From an uncultured Lachnospiraceae bacterium (GTDB lineage: Bacteria > Bacillota_A > Clostridia > Lachnospirales > Lachnospiraceae), in contig CAJUFW010000037.1 of assembly GCA_910585655.1 (NCBI GenBank), positions 1-22,194 of the forward strand: a stretch of 22,194 bases of DNA, read 5' to 3'. This document shows, piece by piece, positions 9,090 through 16,748 of the stretch. The notes under the pieces were generated by a model. It saw only the letters and a program-made list of their open reading frames with translations. It searched no databases and was not told the origin of the DNA. Made by a program: the position numbers and the translations under genes. Position 1 is the first letter of the stretch, and the number at the start of each line of letters is the position of its first letter.

Positions 9090-9119
9090 ATTATACCTGA
9101 CCAAAGCAGGAAAAGTCAA
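9090..9119 (-). promoter_or_regulatory. Promoter of the surface protein gene or of a short RNA
   Basis: TTGACT (9119-9114), an 18-nt spacer and a perfect TATAAT (9095-9090) on the minus strand, just past the stop codon (9140) of the DUF6756-like gene. Transcription would begin near 9083. Confidence 0.7.
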
Positions 9120-9139
9120 CCAAAGAACTGATTTTTTTC

Positions 9140-9694
9140 TCATTCGATTGTCTGTGTCAGACAAGACACGTCTAAGCCTTCGCCCACACAAGAAAGTATG
9201 TCATGATGATTTACTCCCATAATCCATTGATATTTTTTCCCAACAATATAATAATCCAACCACCCATTCATGAGGAAAGCCGTCTGCGTCAATACCTCTA
9301 ATGCCTTTATCAATTCTGGCAGATAGGTTTCAAACACCCAAAACTCTTCCCCAAAATGCCAGTCTCTTCCGCCTTTATCTATCAGAAAATATACCATTGG
9401 ATTATCTGGTATGATCCGGGGCAGGAGATAAAACCAGGAGGTATAGTCAACCGGATAGCGCCCGATGAAATTTTTCCTGCATTTCGGACTATATCCGTTG
9501 GTATTTGCCCAATGCAGACCGTTTTTCCAGCTTTTGGTTTTGTCTGCATAAGCTTCTGCAATATTTTGATATATGACCTCCCAATGGGTACTGTTGACTA
9601 AGTGAAAGCGTTCTTTTAACAGATTACATCTTTTGAGGAGTTCCGCTTCTACTTTATATAGCTCGTATGATCTCTTTCTCATATTCCTACCCAT
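9140..9694 (-). CDS. DUF6756-like small protein
   Basis: This is a 184-residue soluble protein with no signal peptide or membrane segment. The C-terminal half carries a pattern I associate with DUF6756: an aromatic-rich stretch (FWVFETYLPELIKALEVL at about 118-135) followed by DYYIVGKKYQWIMGVNHHD near residues 147-165. The N-terminal half has a W-rich segment (WKNGLHWAN). The biochemical role of the family is not known. The start at 9694 was preferred because TAGGAG lies 6 nt before it; the next ATG (9682) has a purine run only 2 nt away. Its ribosome site is one copy of a 17-nt repeat, and a 13-codon upstream frame (9728-9687) overlaps the start. It lies 68 nt after the aldo/keto reductase, probably in the same transcript. 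The family assignment is from memory of its motif and is only moderately sure. Confidence 0.6.
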   Translation of the reverse strand: MGRNMRKRSYELYKVEAELLKRCNLLKERFHLVNSTHWEVIYQNIAEAYADKTKSWKNGLHWANTNGYSPKCRKNFIGRYPVDYTSWFYLLPRIIPDNPMVYFLIDKGGRDWHFGEEFWVFETYLPELIKALEVLTQTAFLMNGWLDYYIVGKKYQWIMGVNHHDILSCVGEGLDVSCLTQTIE

Positions 9695-9726
9695 GCTTTA
9701 CTCCTACCCACACTTTGCTCCTGCCC
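9676..9726 (-). repeat. 17-nt tandem repeat duplicating a ribosome binding site
   Basis: GGGCAGGAGCAAAGTGT (9726-9710) is followed directly by GGGTAGGAGTAAAGCAT (9709-9693), which matches it at 13 of 17 positions. A third, partial copy starting GGGTAGGA (9692-9685) runs into the coding sequence. Each unit contains a Shine-Dalgarno-like AGGA(G). Confidence 0.75.
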
Positions 9727-9762
9727 ATGCTGCGCCCCATCCCGGGCAGCTCTGATTTTCTT

Positions 9763-10686
9763 TTATAAAACCTTTTTCCCTGCCGCCTGATAAATCTCAT
9801 ACCAGTCTCCACGGGAAATCTTTACTCCGCTGGCAGTACAAATGTCCCGCAACCGCCCTGCGTTCGTCGTCCCGACAATCACCTGCATCTGAGCCGGATG
9901 GCGTAAAATCCATGCTACTGCCAAAGCCGATTTGGAAATTCCGTATTTCCTGCCGATTCGCTCTAACGCCTCATTTAATTCCGGGAACTTCTCGTTGTCT
10001 ATAAAAATCCCCTCAAAAAATCCATATTGGAACGGAGACCAGGTTTGGATTGTCACCCCACGCAGACGGCAATAATCCAACAACTCTCCGTCCTGGTCAG
10101 CCGCCTGCTGAAAGCCGCTGTTCGCATAGAGCGCGTGATCCACCAATCCGCTGTGCATAATGCCAAACTGCATTTGATTGACAAGCAGCTTCTGCTTTAT
10201 CCCGGACTGCAGCAGTTCTAACTGACGACTGCTGAAATTGCTCACGCCAAAGTGTCTGACCTTTCCTGCCGCCTCTAATTCATCAAAAGCCTCCGCTACT
10301 TCCTCTGGCTCCATCAGGGCATCCGGGCGGTGCAGCACCAGCAAGTCCAGATATTCCGTATGCAGCCGCCGCAGGGAAGCATCCACGCTCTCTAAAATAT
10401 GCTCCTTGGAAAAATCATACCCCTTAGGCTCCCGGCAAATCCCGCATTTGCTCTGTAATAAAATCTCCTCCCGCAGCTCCCGGCGCTTTGCCAGTATTTG
10501 ACCAAACACTTCCTCGCAAGCGCCATTCCCGTAAATATCCGCATGGTCAAAAAAACGAACACCACACTCTATCGCCGTTTCCAGCAGCTCCTCTAGTGCC
10601 TTTTCCTCCAAAGAAGCAATCCTCATACACCCCAAAGCAATCTCCGGAACCATCAGACCGCTTTTTCCTAAATTAAGTTCTTTCAT
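9763..10686 (-). CDS. Aldo/keto reductase, YdhF-like
   Basis: This 307-residue cytoplasmic oxidoreductase of the AKR superfamily uses NAD(P)H to reduce an aldehyde or ketone on a TIM barrel. The catalytic tetrad is intact: D47 and Y52 in FDHADIYG, K80 in LLQSKCGI and H119 in LLVLHRPD. The 'GVSNF' strand (about 147) and the C-terminal phosphate-binding region (IVGTTNAGRL, about 274) are also present. Length and motifs fit the E. coli YdhF-like group, whose natural substrate is not settled. AAAGGA lies 10 nt before the ATG. A weak promoter-like pair (TTACCA, 17 nt, TATAGT at 10735-10707) overlaps the end of the MATE remnant just upstream, so the gene may have partly independent expression. It is followed 68 nt later by the DUF6756-like gene. 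Confidence 0.9.
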   Translation of the reverse strand: MKELNLGKSGLMVPEIALGCMRIASLEEKALEELLETAIECGVRFFDHADIYGNGACEEVFGQILAKRRELREEILLQSKCGICREPKGYDFSKEHILESVDASLRRLHTEYLDLLVLHRPDALMEPEEVAEAFDELEAAGKVRHFGVSNFSSRQLELLQSGIKQKLLVNQMQFGIMHSGLVDHALYANSGFQQAADQDGELLDYCRLRGVTIQTWSPFQYGFFEGIFIDNEKFPELNEALERIGRKYGISKSALAVAWILRHPAQMQVIVGTTNAGRLRDICTASGVKISRGDWYEIYQAAGKKVL

Positions 10687-10724
10687 CTTTTCCGCATCCT
10701 TTCTTCACTATAAAAAATTTTTTA

Positions 10725-10868
10725 TTATCTGGTAAGATTCTGCGCCCAGGTATATTTCCGGTAATACCACAGCACGACAGGCACCTTGATACACTCGTCC
10801 AGATTTAAAACCACATATACCACCAGCACCGGTAGCTGCCAGTAAAAAGCCGCCAATAGGGCAAGCAT
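10725..10868 (-). pseudogene. Remnant of a MATE-family efflux transporter (C-terminal end only)
   Basis: A frame of 47 codons from ATG 10868 to TAA 10725 encodes one hydrophobic segment (LLAAFYWQLPVLVVYVVLN) followed by LDECIKVPVVLWYYRKYTW and then AQNLTR. This is the typical end of Clostridia MATE transporters: a last helix, then 'LDE.xK.P.v..hYrkY.WvkNLT'. A full MATE protein has about 450 residues and 12 helices. In-frame TAA codons lie directly before and five codons before the ATG, so nothing upstream extends it, and only 28 nt separate it from the dihydrouridine synthase stop. It is best read as a decayed gene end left by a deletion, not a working transporter. A 16-nt A/T palindrome (10710-10725) touches its stop codon. 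Confidence 0.65.
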
Positions 10869-10896
10869 TTAACTTTTCAATTAACCACTCTGAACA

Positions 10897-11859
10897 TTAC
10901 AAAAGCTCTTCCGTTCCTTCTCCAAAGATTAGCCCCACCGCTTCCCGTAGCTCCCCAAGGCTCCCGCTTCGGTGAAGCTGCTCCTTATACCGCTTTGTCC
11001 CCTTCCGCCCTTTCATCATATAAGAAGCCAGCTTTTTGATATAAGATAGCGTAAATGTCTCCTCATAGTAACGGCTTGTTAAATCAATCTGTTCCATCAC
11101 TACCTCAAGCGGTGTTTTTTTGCACGGCTTTGCGGTCAGTTCCTGAAAAATAAACGGATGTTCCAGACCGTAACGCGCCACCATCACACCGTCTGCCCCG
11201 GTCTGTAAAAGCATCCGCTCTGCATCCGCCGCTGAAAAAATTCCTCCGTTGGCAATCACAGGAATGGAAACTGCCGCTTTTGCCAGCTCGATTTCCCGTT
11301 CGTATGGTTTTCCGTCATACATCATACTGCGGCTGCGTCCATGAATGGTGATCATATCCGCTCCTGCATCCTCGCACATCCGCGCAAATTCTGCGGTAAA
11401 CATCTCGCTTTCCTGGATTCCGGTACGACACTTTACCGTGACAATTTTCCCGCTTTTTTTACAACCCCGGATAATCGCCGCTGCTCGTTTCCAATCCAAC
11501 ATCAGCGCGCTTCCCTCTCCGCTTTTAAACACGTTCGGCACCGGGCAGCCCATATTGATATCCAGAATAGAAAAATTTTCTAACAATTCGCTTGCCGCTA
11601 TCTGCTCCATCACCGCCGGAATCCCGCCCAATAGCTGTACCGCTTTTACCGGCTCTTCCTCCGTCGTAAACAGCAGCCGCTTCGTCGCCCGATCCTGGTA
11701 TTTTAAGGCGTTGGCACTGACCATTTCCGTAAAACACAAACCTGCTCCCATCTCATATGCCAGCATCCGAAACGGATAGCAAGTATACCCCGCCAGCGGC
11801 GCCATGAAAACATTGGACGGCAGCAGCAAAGATCCTAGGCGAAGTGGTTTTGTCTGCAT
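10897..11859 (-). CDS. tRNA-dihydrouridine synthase, divergent paralogue
   Basis: This 320-residue FMN-dependent enzyme reduces uridine to dihydrouridine in tRNA. The fold signatures occur in order: MAPLAGYT (19-26) at the FMN site, NMGCP with catalytic C105, K143 in VKCRTG, H173 in HGRSR, ANGGI (203-207) and the GADGVMVAR phosphate-binding turn (221-229). Several positions differ from common DusB proteins: GEGSALM where GAGAALM is usual, HGRSR instead of HGRTR, and MVARYGLEHPFIF instead of an 'MIGRaalGnPWiF' type. It is therefore likely the second, divergent Dus seen in many Clostridia rather than the main DusB. GGAGGT lies 6 nt before the ATG. It begins 45 nt after the rhamnosidase with no terminator between them, so it probably shares that transcript although its function is unrelated. 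Confidence 0.9.
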   Translation of the reverse strand: MQTKPLRLGSLLLPSNVFMAPLAGYTCYPFRMLAYEMGAGLCFTEMVSANALKYQDRATKRLLFTTEEEPVKAVQLLGGIPAVMEQIAASELLENFSILDINMGCPVPNVFKSGEGSALMLDWKRAAAIIRGCKKSGKIVTVKCRTGIQESEMFTAEFARMCEDAGADMITIHGRSRSMMYDGKPYEREIELAKAAVSIPVIANGGIFSAADAERMLLQTGADGVMVARYGLEHPFIFQELTAKPCKKTPLEVVMEQIDLTSRYYEETFTLSYIKKLASYMMKGRKGTKRYKEQLHRSGSLGELREAVGLIFGEGTEELL

Positions 11860-11904
11860 CGTACCACCTCCATTTTTCTTTTTCCTTTTCTCTTTCTCAT
11901 TTTA

Positions 11905-14262
11905 TCATAGCGTCTCTTCTTTTTCTACCAGCTTCCATATTACTTCCGGGGTTCCGTCTGCCGCTTTCTTCCATGCTACCTTCACGATACCCTTTGGCGT
12001 AACAACTTCCCCTTGGGCGCTCGTATAATAACCGACTTGCGGTTTTACGGAGATTTCCGCATAGCCCGGAGCCGCCGGCTGAACTCCTAATACAACTGCC
12101 GGAAGCTCATACAACGCCAGAGAACCCCAGGCATGGCAGTCGCTTCGTCCGTCTGTATCGTTTTCTACACATGTCGTTAAGTTCTGGCGTACCATTTCCC
12201 GCCATACCTCCCAGAGCTGTTCCGTCCGTTCGTAAAGACCGACCTTTTCCAAGGCGCGGAACATATAATAAGCCATTGCCACAGAACAGCGCGGATATTC
12301 CTTCCCCTTGCCTGTATAAAAGTCCGTTACTTCCGTCAGAAGACGTTTTCCTTCTGCCACGTCTACCGTATCGGTCAGTACCGCAAATACCTGGCAATGC
12401 TGACTGTATTCTTCAAAACCAGGTCCATCCTGAAAGAGACCGTTTTCTCCGATACAATACCGGCGAATCGCAGCCTTTACCGATTCCGCCCGGCTCTGAT
12501 ACTCTTCTGCCACGCTTTCCCGTCCCAGGTAGCCCGCTAATTTGGCGGCTGCCTGCAGTCCGTAAGCGTACAAGAAGCTTTCCATAGTGATCGGTCCTGC
12601 CTGGATTGCATTTGGCACGCCGATTTTCCACTCGTTTACCCAGTCGATAAACGACCAGTAGCGTTCCGCATACAGATAGCCGCCATTGACCGCTACTAGA
12701 CCCTGCTCGTTTAAATTCCGGCGGAAATATTCTAAAATCCCGTCTACGGTCGGCATATGATAACGAAGTAATTCTTTATCCCCAAAATACATCATATGGT
12801 CATAGAGCATCCAAATATAGTAAATCGAAAATCCTGGAATCACATTCGGCGCATAAGACGGATAGCTGCAGTTTAGCAGCCCGTCATAACGAACAGAACG
12901 CTTAAAATCATCCATACATTTTCTCGCCAGTCGATCATCCGCCGCTACCTGATAGGTATAGAGCATCTGTGAACGGGAGTCCATGATATATTGAAGCTGC
13001 TCATAAAACGGGCAATCCTCGTATGTTTCGTGCATACAACGTCGCAGCGTCCGTTCGCTGATATCCCATACTGCGTCAAGCGTTTCATCTGATGTCTTGA
13101 CCCAGGTTTTTACCTCCAACGGATAGCCTGTTTCCCGGTATGTCAGACGTTCTATCGACAACGGCTCTTCCTTGGTCTCTATTTCCAGACGAAGGAATCG
13201 GAACGTACGGAACCAGAACGGCTCATATAGCTCCAGCCCGGATGTCGCGCCCGGACACTCGTCAGAATGGTCTTGCCTGCCATAACCTGCTACCGTATAA
13301 TCGTCCGCATAGCCATACAATTCTCCATTTTTCCAATCCATCCGATCCCGTTTGACCGGCATATTGCCCGGTCCCTGCGGCTTTGTTTTATCCGGCATCT
13401 GAGCATAGCTTTCTGCATAGAGGATGTGTAGCTTTGCCCCCGCTCCGCCTGAGAACGCCAGATTCAAATAGCCGGTGGTCAGTTCTCCGGCGTTTATCTC
13501 TACGACTTCTCTGCTATGCGCCGGTATCGACAGCGTATGATCTTCCTTTAAAAGCCGATTCCAGGTTTCATTTTTCGATAACCCGCTCTGGCTTTCGCGT
13601 ATGGTTATCACTTCCTGAAACCGCTCCGGCTTTTGATAGAGCGGCGGAATCGGACGGTTTAGCAAATTGCCGGGGCTGACTGCGCGATGTACTTGCATCT
13701 GGCTGTACGACAGAGCAGGAGCCCAGCCGGAAGCGTCAAAGCCCTCTTCCATCCAACCAGCCGTTTCCGCATCCCCTTCTGTCTGCTCAAAGATTTGCAG
13801 CGGCGCGAAAAACGGGCTTTCCGATACGATTTTTACCTCTTTGGCTAAATGCGCCGCCCAGCTTTCATCTGCCACAAGTTCTTCCCCTTTTAGATAAAAG
13901 CCTGGTATCTCTGTCCGCCAAACGCTGTGATTGCCTTTATTGCTCGGCAGAGGATAGCGCAGCACTATCGCAGCCAGCACGTTTTTCCCAGGATGGAGAT
14001 AAGCTGCCAAATCCACTGTTTCATAAAACCAGACGTGCCGATCCCCCTTTGCCGGACCTACGGATACCAACGTACCATTGACATAAAATTTATAGCGGGA
14101 GTCCGCGGAAAGATGAACCAAAAAATCTTTTGGCATCTTGGTATTCTCTGTTCCAAGTTCTAATTCCTTTCGGAAGTAAACCACCTGTACCTGGCTGCTT
14201 AAAGCTCCGTATTTTTCTTCCAGCCAAATCCAGCCGGACGGCGGCATATGATTTCTATCCAT
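11905..14262 (-). CDS. GH78-type alpha-L-rhamnosidase (cytoplasmic)
   Basis: This 785-residue glycoside hydrolase is predicted to remove terminal alpha-L-rhamnose from oligosaccharides. Residues about 25-105 form the N-terminal beta-sandwich (SADSRYKFYVNGTLVSVGP). The (alpha/alpha)6 barrel runs from about 390 to 720 and carries the DCPFYEQLQYIMDSR motif at 416-430, matching the GH78 'DCP..E(Q/R)' active-site signature. A short beta-domain with GYAEISVKPQVG ends the protein. There is no signal peptide, so it acts on imported sugar. The start at 14262 is chosen for AGGAG at 7 nt; the frame stays open for 59 more codons upstream, but that part overlaps the preceding hydrolase gene out of frame and has no homology. 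It lies 47 nt after hydrolase 1. Substrate specificity within GH78 and related families cannot be read from sequence. Confidence 0.88.
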   Translation of the reverse strand: MDRNHMPPSGWIWLEEKYGALSSQVQVVYFRKELELGTENTKMPKDFLVHLSADSRYKFYVNGTLVSVGPAKGDRHVWFYETVDLAAYLHPGKNVLAAIVLRYPLPSNKGNHSVWRTEIPGFYLKGEELVADESWAAHLAKEVKIVSESPFFAPLQIFEQTEGDAETAGWMEEGFDASGWAPALSYSQMQVHRAVSPGNLLNRPIPPLYQKPERFQEVITIRESQSGLSKNETWNRLLKEDHTLSIPAHSREVVEINAGELTTGYLNLAFSGGAGAKLHILYAESYAQMPDKTKPQGPGNMPVKRDRMDWKNGELYGYADDYTVAGYGRQDHSDECPGATSGLELYEPFWFRTFRFLRLEIETKEEPLSIERLTYRETGYPLEVKTWVKTSDETLDAVWDISERTLRRCMHETYEDCPFYEQLQYIMDSRSQMLYTYQVAADDRLARKCMDDFKRSVRYDGLLNCSYPSYAPNVIPGFSIYYIWMLYDHMMYFGDKELLRYHMPTVDGILEYFRRNLNEQGLVAVNGGYLYAERYWSFIDWVNEWKIGVPNAIQAGPITMESFLYAYGLQAAAKLAGYLGRESVAEEYQSRAESVKAAIRRYCIGENGLFQDGPGFEEYSQHCQVFAVLTDTVDVAEGKRLLTEVTDFYTGKGKEYPRCSVAMAYYMFRALEKVGLYERTEQLWEVWREMVRQNLTTCVENDTDGRSDCHAWGSLALYELPAVVLGVQPAAPGYAEISVKPQVGYYTSAQGEVVTPKGIVKVAWKKAADGTPEVIWKLVEKEETL

Positions 14263-14309
14263 GTTCCTGCTCCTTTTCTCTGTTTCTTTTCCCTGCTTCC
14301 GCTTTTCTC

Positions 14310-15488
14310 CTATAGACGGATCAGCTTTCCGGTTTTGGTATCTCTGGCGAATTTCCCGATCTGCTCCCATACCAGTTCCGCATAGCTGGTCGTCGGCCAG
14401 TGCAGCATCCCCTCGCAGGAAACGGTACGGAACAGGCACTCTCCCTGATCGTTTAGCGAATCGCCAATAAAATACTTTCGTCCATGGTACTCCCTGACCT
14501 CGGTACGTTCAAACTCTGCGCCGATACTTTTTACAACCGGATCGTCATGGTTCTCATAAAATTCCTGTCCCTGAAACGCTTCCGGTTTCGCGCCGCCTAC
14601 CCGACGCCAGTTGTTCAACGCTTTCTGCTTGTCGGCAGCTCCTAACGGAATCACGCCTCCTCCTCTCCTGCCATTCTCTGCAGGCGCTTCCGGTTCCGGC
14701 ATCGGCGGTTGATCGCGCCAGAGCGGTTCCAGACAAAGCATTTCATTTTCTCCCATAAAGAGCAAGGCTGGCATCTCTAACTCCTCTGCTTTGGCTAACA
14801 TTTCTTCTGTCAACTTATATTCCGGGTAATATTGCCCGTCTAACTCATGCTCACAGACGTCCCCGGCAAACAACATCCCGCCCATCCCGGCGCCGGCAAA
14901 AATATCCGGTCTTGACAGTACGTTCCGAGACGTCATAAAACCACCGAAACTATAGCCAATGCTGTATACCCGGCTCTCATCAACCGGATAATGCACTTTG
15001 GCATATTCCAGCAGCCCTAAAATATGCTCCAGGTTTTCGTTTTCCGGAGCAATGACGATACATTCCTCTCTGGCAGCTACCTGCATCACCCCATAGCTTT
15101 CCGTTAATTGAATCGGGTTGTGCGCCCCGTGCAGACAGAAAATCAACGGGAACTTCCTATTTGTACTGCCTGTTTCCATCTCCTCTACAGCCGCCAACGG
15201 TAAAAAAGAAGACCATTTACTGTGAACGTTTTCCGGATCGCCATGCAGCTCTTTTTTCAAGCCTTTTTCATACTTTGCCCAAAACTCCATTTCTTCCTCG
15301 GAATCCTCGCCCCACGCCATCACTTTCATATTTTCCTGAATCAAACGCCCATCCTCGGAAGCAGCTATTGCTTCTGCGTCGCATTCCTCATTGCCCATTG
15401 CCTGAAACAAACCAGCCGGATTTGGCGCACCTTTCTTTACATCCTCACCGCTTAAACCTAGCTTTTTTTCTTCTCTTTTCTCTTCCAT
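14310..15488 (-). CDS. Alpha/beta hydrolase, esterase-like (tandem copy 1)
   Basis: This is a 392-residue cytoplasmic hydrolase of the PHB-depolymerase/feruloyl-esterase-like type. LIFCLHGAHNP (about 116-126) supplies the oxyanion strand, GYSFGG carries the likely nucleophile S180, and a His near the end (SCEGMLHWP, about 364) could complete the triad. MGENEMLCLEPLW follows a strand where the acid residue is expected. It is clearly paralogous to the next gene upstream (15539-16633), and both end in RD(T/I)KTGKLIRL. It differs by a Pro/Gly-rich insertion of about 12 residues (PEPEAPAENGRRGGG) near residue 290. The start at 15488 has GAGG at 9 nt; an open extension upstream overlaps the neighbouring stop region and is rejected. 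With the GH78 enzyme it probably removes acyl groups from the imported glycan; this is inference. Confidence 0.82.
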   Translation of the reverse strand: MEEKREEKKLGLSGEDVKKGAPNPAGLFQAMGNEECDAEAIAASEDGRLIQENMKVMAWGEDSEEEMEFWAKYEKGLKKELHGDPENVHSKWSSFLPLAAVEEMETGSTNRKFPLIFCLHGAHNPIQLTESYGVMQVAAREECIVIAPENENLEHILGLLEYAKVHYPVDESRVYSIGYSFGGFMTSRNVLSRPDIFAGAGMGGMLFAGDVCEHELDGQYYPEYKLTEEMLAKAEELEMPALLFMGENEMLCLEPLWRDQPPMPEPEAPAENGRRGGGVIPLGAADKQKALNNWRRVGGAKPEAFQGQEFYENHDDPVVKSIGAEFERTEVREYHGRKYFIGDSLNDQGECLFRTVSCEGMLHWPTTSYAELVWEQIGKFARDTKTGKLIRL

Positions 15489-15538
15489 GATTCTTTTCCT
15501 CGCTTTCTTTTCTCTCACCTCAAACCGGTTTTTTTCAT

Positions 15539-16633
15539 CTACAGCCGGATCAGTTTCCCCGTTTTGATATCTCTGGCATATTTGCCGATATGCTCCCAAA
15601 TCAGTTCCGGGAAATAGGAGGTCACGCTATGATTCATTTTTTCACAAGATACCGTACGGAACAGACACTCTCCGTCTTCCTTTAGGGAATCTCCGATAAA
15701 ATATTTTCTTCCCTTTTGTTCCCGTACCTCGGTTCGTTCAAATTCAGCACCGATACTTTTTACAACCGGGTCAGAATGTCCCTCATAATACTCCTTCTCA
15801 CGAAACTCTATTCTCTCACAGCCTGCCGCCCGTCTCCAATTCTGAAAGGCTTGCTTTTTGTCTTTGCCATCAAGTGGAATCACACCATCCTGGATTTCGC
15901 TTTCCGGCTCCCTCCAGAGCGGTTCCAGACAAAGCATCTCGTTTTCCCCCATAAAAAGCAAAACCGGCAGTTCTACTTCTTTCATATGCTCTACCATCTC
16001 TTCCGTCAGGTGATAGGCTGGATAAAACTGCCCGTCTAACGTATGCTCTATCACGTCTCCGGCAAACAGCATCCCGCCCATCCCAACTCCGGCAAACAGC
16101 TCCGGATGCCTCCAGGCATTTCGGGAGGTCATAAAACCGCCGAAACTATAGCCCATACAATACACCTGGCTTTCATCCAGCGGATAATGCGTTCTGGCAT
16201 ACTCTAACAGCTCCAAAATCTTCTCTTCATTTTCATTTTCCGGAGCAATGACGATACATTCCTCCCTTGCCGCCAGTTGCGTAATTCCATAGGCTTCCGT
16301 CATCAGGATCGGATTATGCGCTCCGTGCAGATTAAAAATCAACGGAAACTTCCGTCCTGTACTTTGTTCCATTTCCCTGACGGCAGCCAACGGCAGATAA
16401 GACGCCCATTTGGTATGTACATCAGCCGGATCGCCGTGCAGTTCCTTCTTCATACCCTTTCCGCAGGCTCTCCAATATTCCATATCCTCCAGAGTTCCCT
16501 CACCTTTCTGCATACAGGTTCCCATTAATTCGGCATGATCCTTTCCATCCTCGCTCGCCAAATACGCCTCTACATCAAACCTTTTATCCCCCATCGCTTT
16601 TAACATTTTTGCTTTTTTATTCTTGTCTTCCAT
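15539..16633 (-). CDS. Alpha/beta hydrolase, esterase-like (tandem copy 2)
   Basis: This 364-residue paralogue of the adjacent hydrolase has the same order of motifs: LIFNLHGAHNP (about 98-108), GYSFGG with likely nucleophile S163, MGENEMLCLEPLW, and a C-terminal His (SCEKMNHSVTSY). The two copies align from AMG near the N-terminus to the shared KTGKLIRL end and differ mostly in the lid/linker region. Neither has a signal peptide. The start MEDKNKK at 16633 follows a GGGAAGAG purine run and matches where the paralogue begins; a further 46 open codons upstream run into the end of the solute-binding protein gene in another frame and were rejected. It follows the binding protein by 115 nt, with a hairpin and direct repeats between them, and precedes copy 1 by 50 nt. 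Confidence 0.82.
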   Translation of the reverse strand: MEDKNKKAKMLKAMGDKRFDVEAYLASEDGKDHAELMGTCMQKGEGTLEDMEYWRACGKGMKKELHGDPADVHTKWASYLPLAAVREMEQSTGRKFPLIFNLHGAHNPILMTEAYGITQLAAREECIVIAPENENEEKILELLEYARTHYPLDESQVYCMGYSFGGFMTSRNAWRHPELFAGVGMGGMLFAGDVIEHTLDGQFYPAYHLTEEMVEHMKEVELPVLLFMGENEMLCLEPLWREPESEIQDGVIPLDGKDKKQAFQNWRRAAGCERIEFREKEYYEGHSDPVVKSIGAEFERTEVREQKGRKYFIGDSLKEDGECLFRTVSCEKMNHSVTSYFPELIWEHIGKYARDIKTGKLIRL

Positions 16634-16680
16634 CTGCTCTTCCCTTTCCCTTTCTGTTTTTTGGAACCGTTTATCAAAAA

Positions 16681-16724
16681 CCGGAACCAGAAGAGGATGC
16701 CGCCCCTTTCCGGAACCAGCATCC
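16681..16724 (-). repeat. Direct repeat and hairpin between binding-protein and hydrolase genes
   Basis: CCGGAACCAG occurs at 16681-16690 and again at 16710-16719 (29-nt period). GGATGC at 16695-16700 pairs with GCATCC at 16719-16724. There is no T run directly after it, so it is not a clear terminator. A stem-loop after a solute-binding protein gene can lower expression of the downstream genes or protect the 3' end of the upstream mRNA; that role is inferred here. Confidence 0.45.
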
Positions 16725-16748
16725 CCTTCTACCATGAAAAGCTTAATC

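Noticed and set aside
10710..10725. Perfect 16-nt A/T palindrome as a terminator
   Set aside because: A stem of only A-T pairs without GC content or a further T run is unlikely to stop transcription.
14263..14439. 59-codon N-terminal extension of the GH78 gene
   Set aside because: It overlaps the preceding hydrolase gene out of frame, has no family homology, and the ATG at 14262 has a good ribosome site.
15489..15599. 37-codon extension of hydrolase copy 1
   Set aside because: It reads the end of hydrolase copy 2 in another frame; the ATG at 15488 is supported by a ribosome site.
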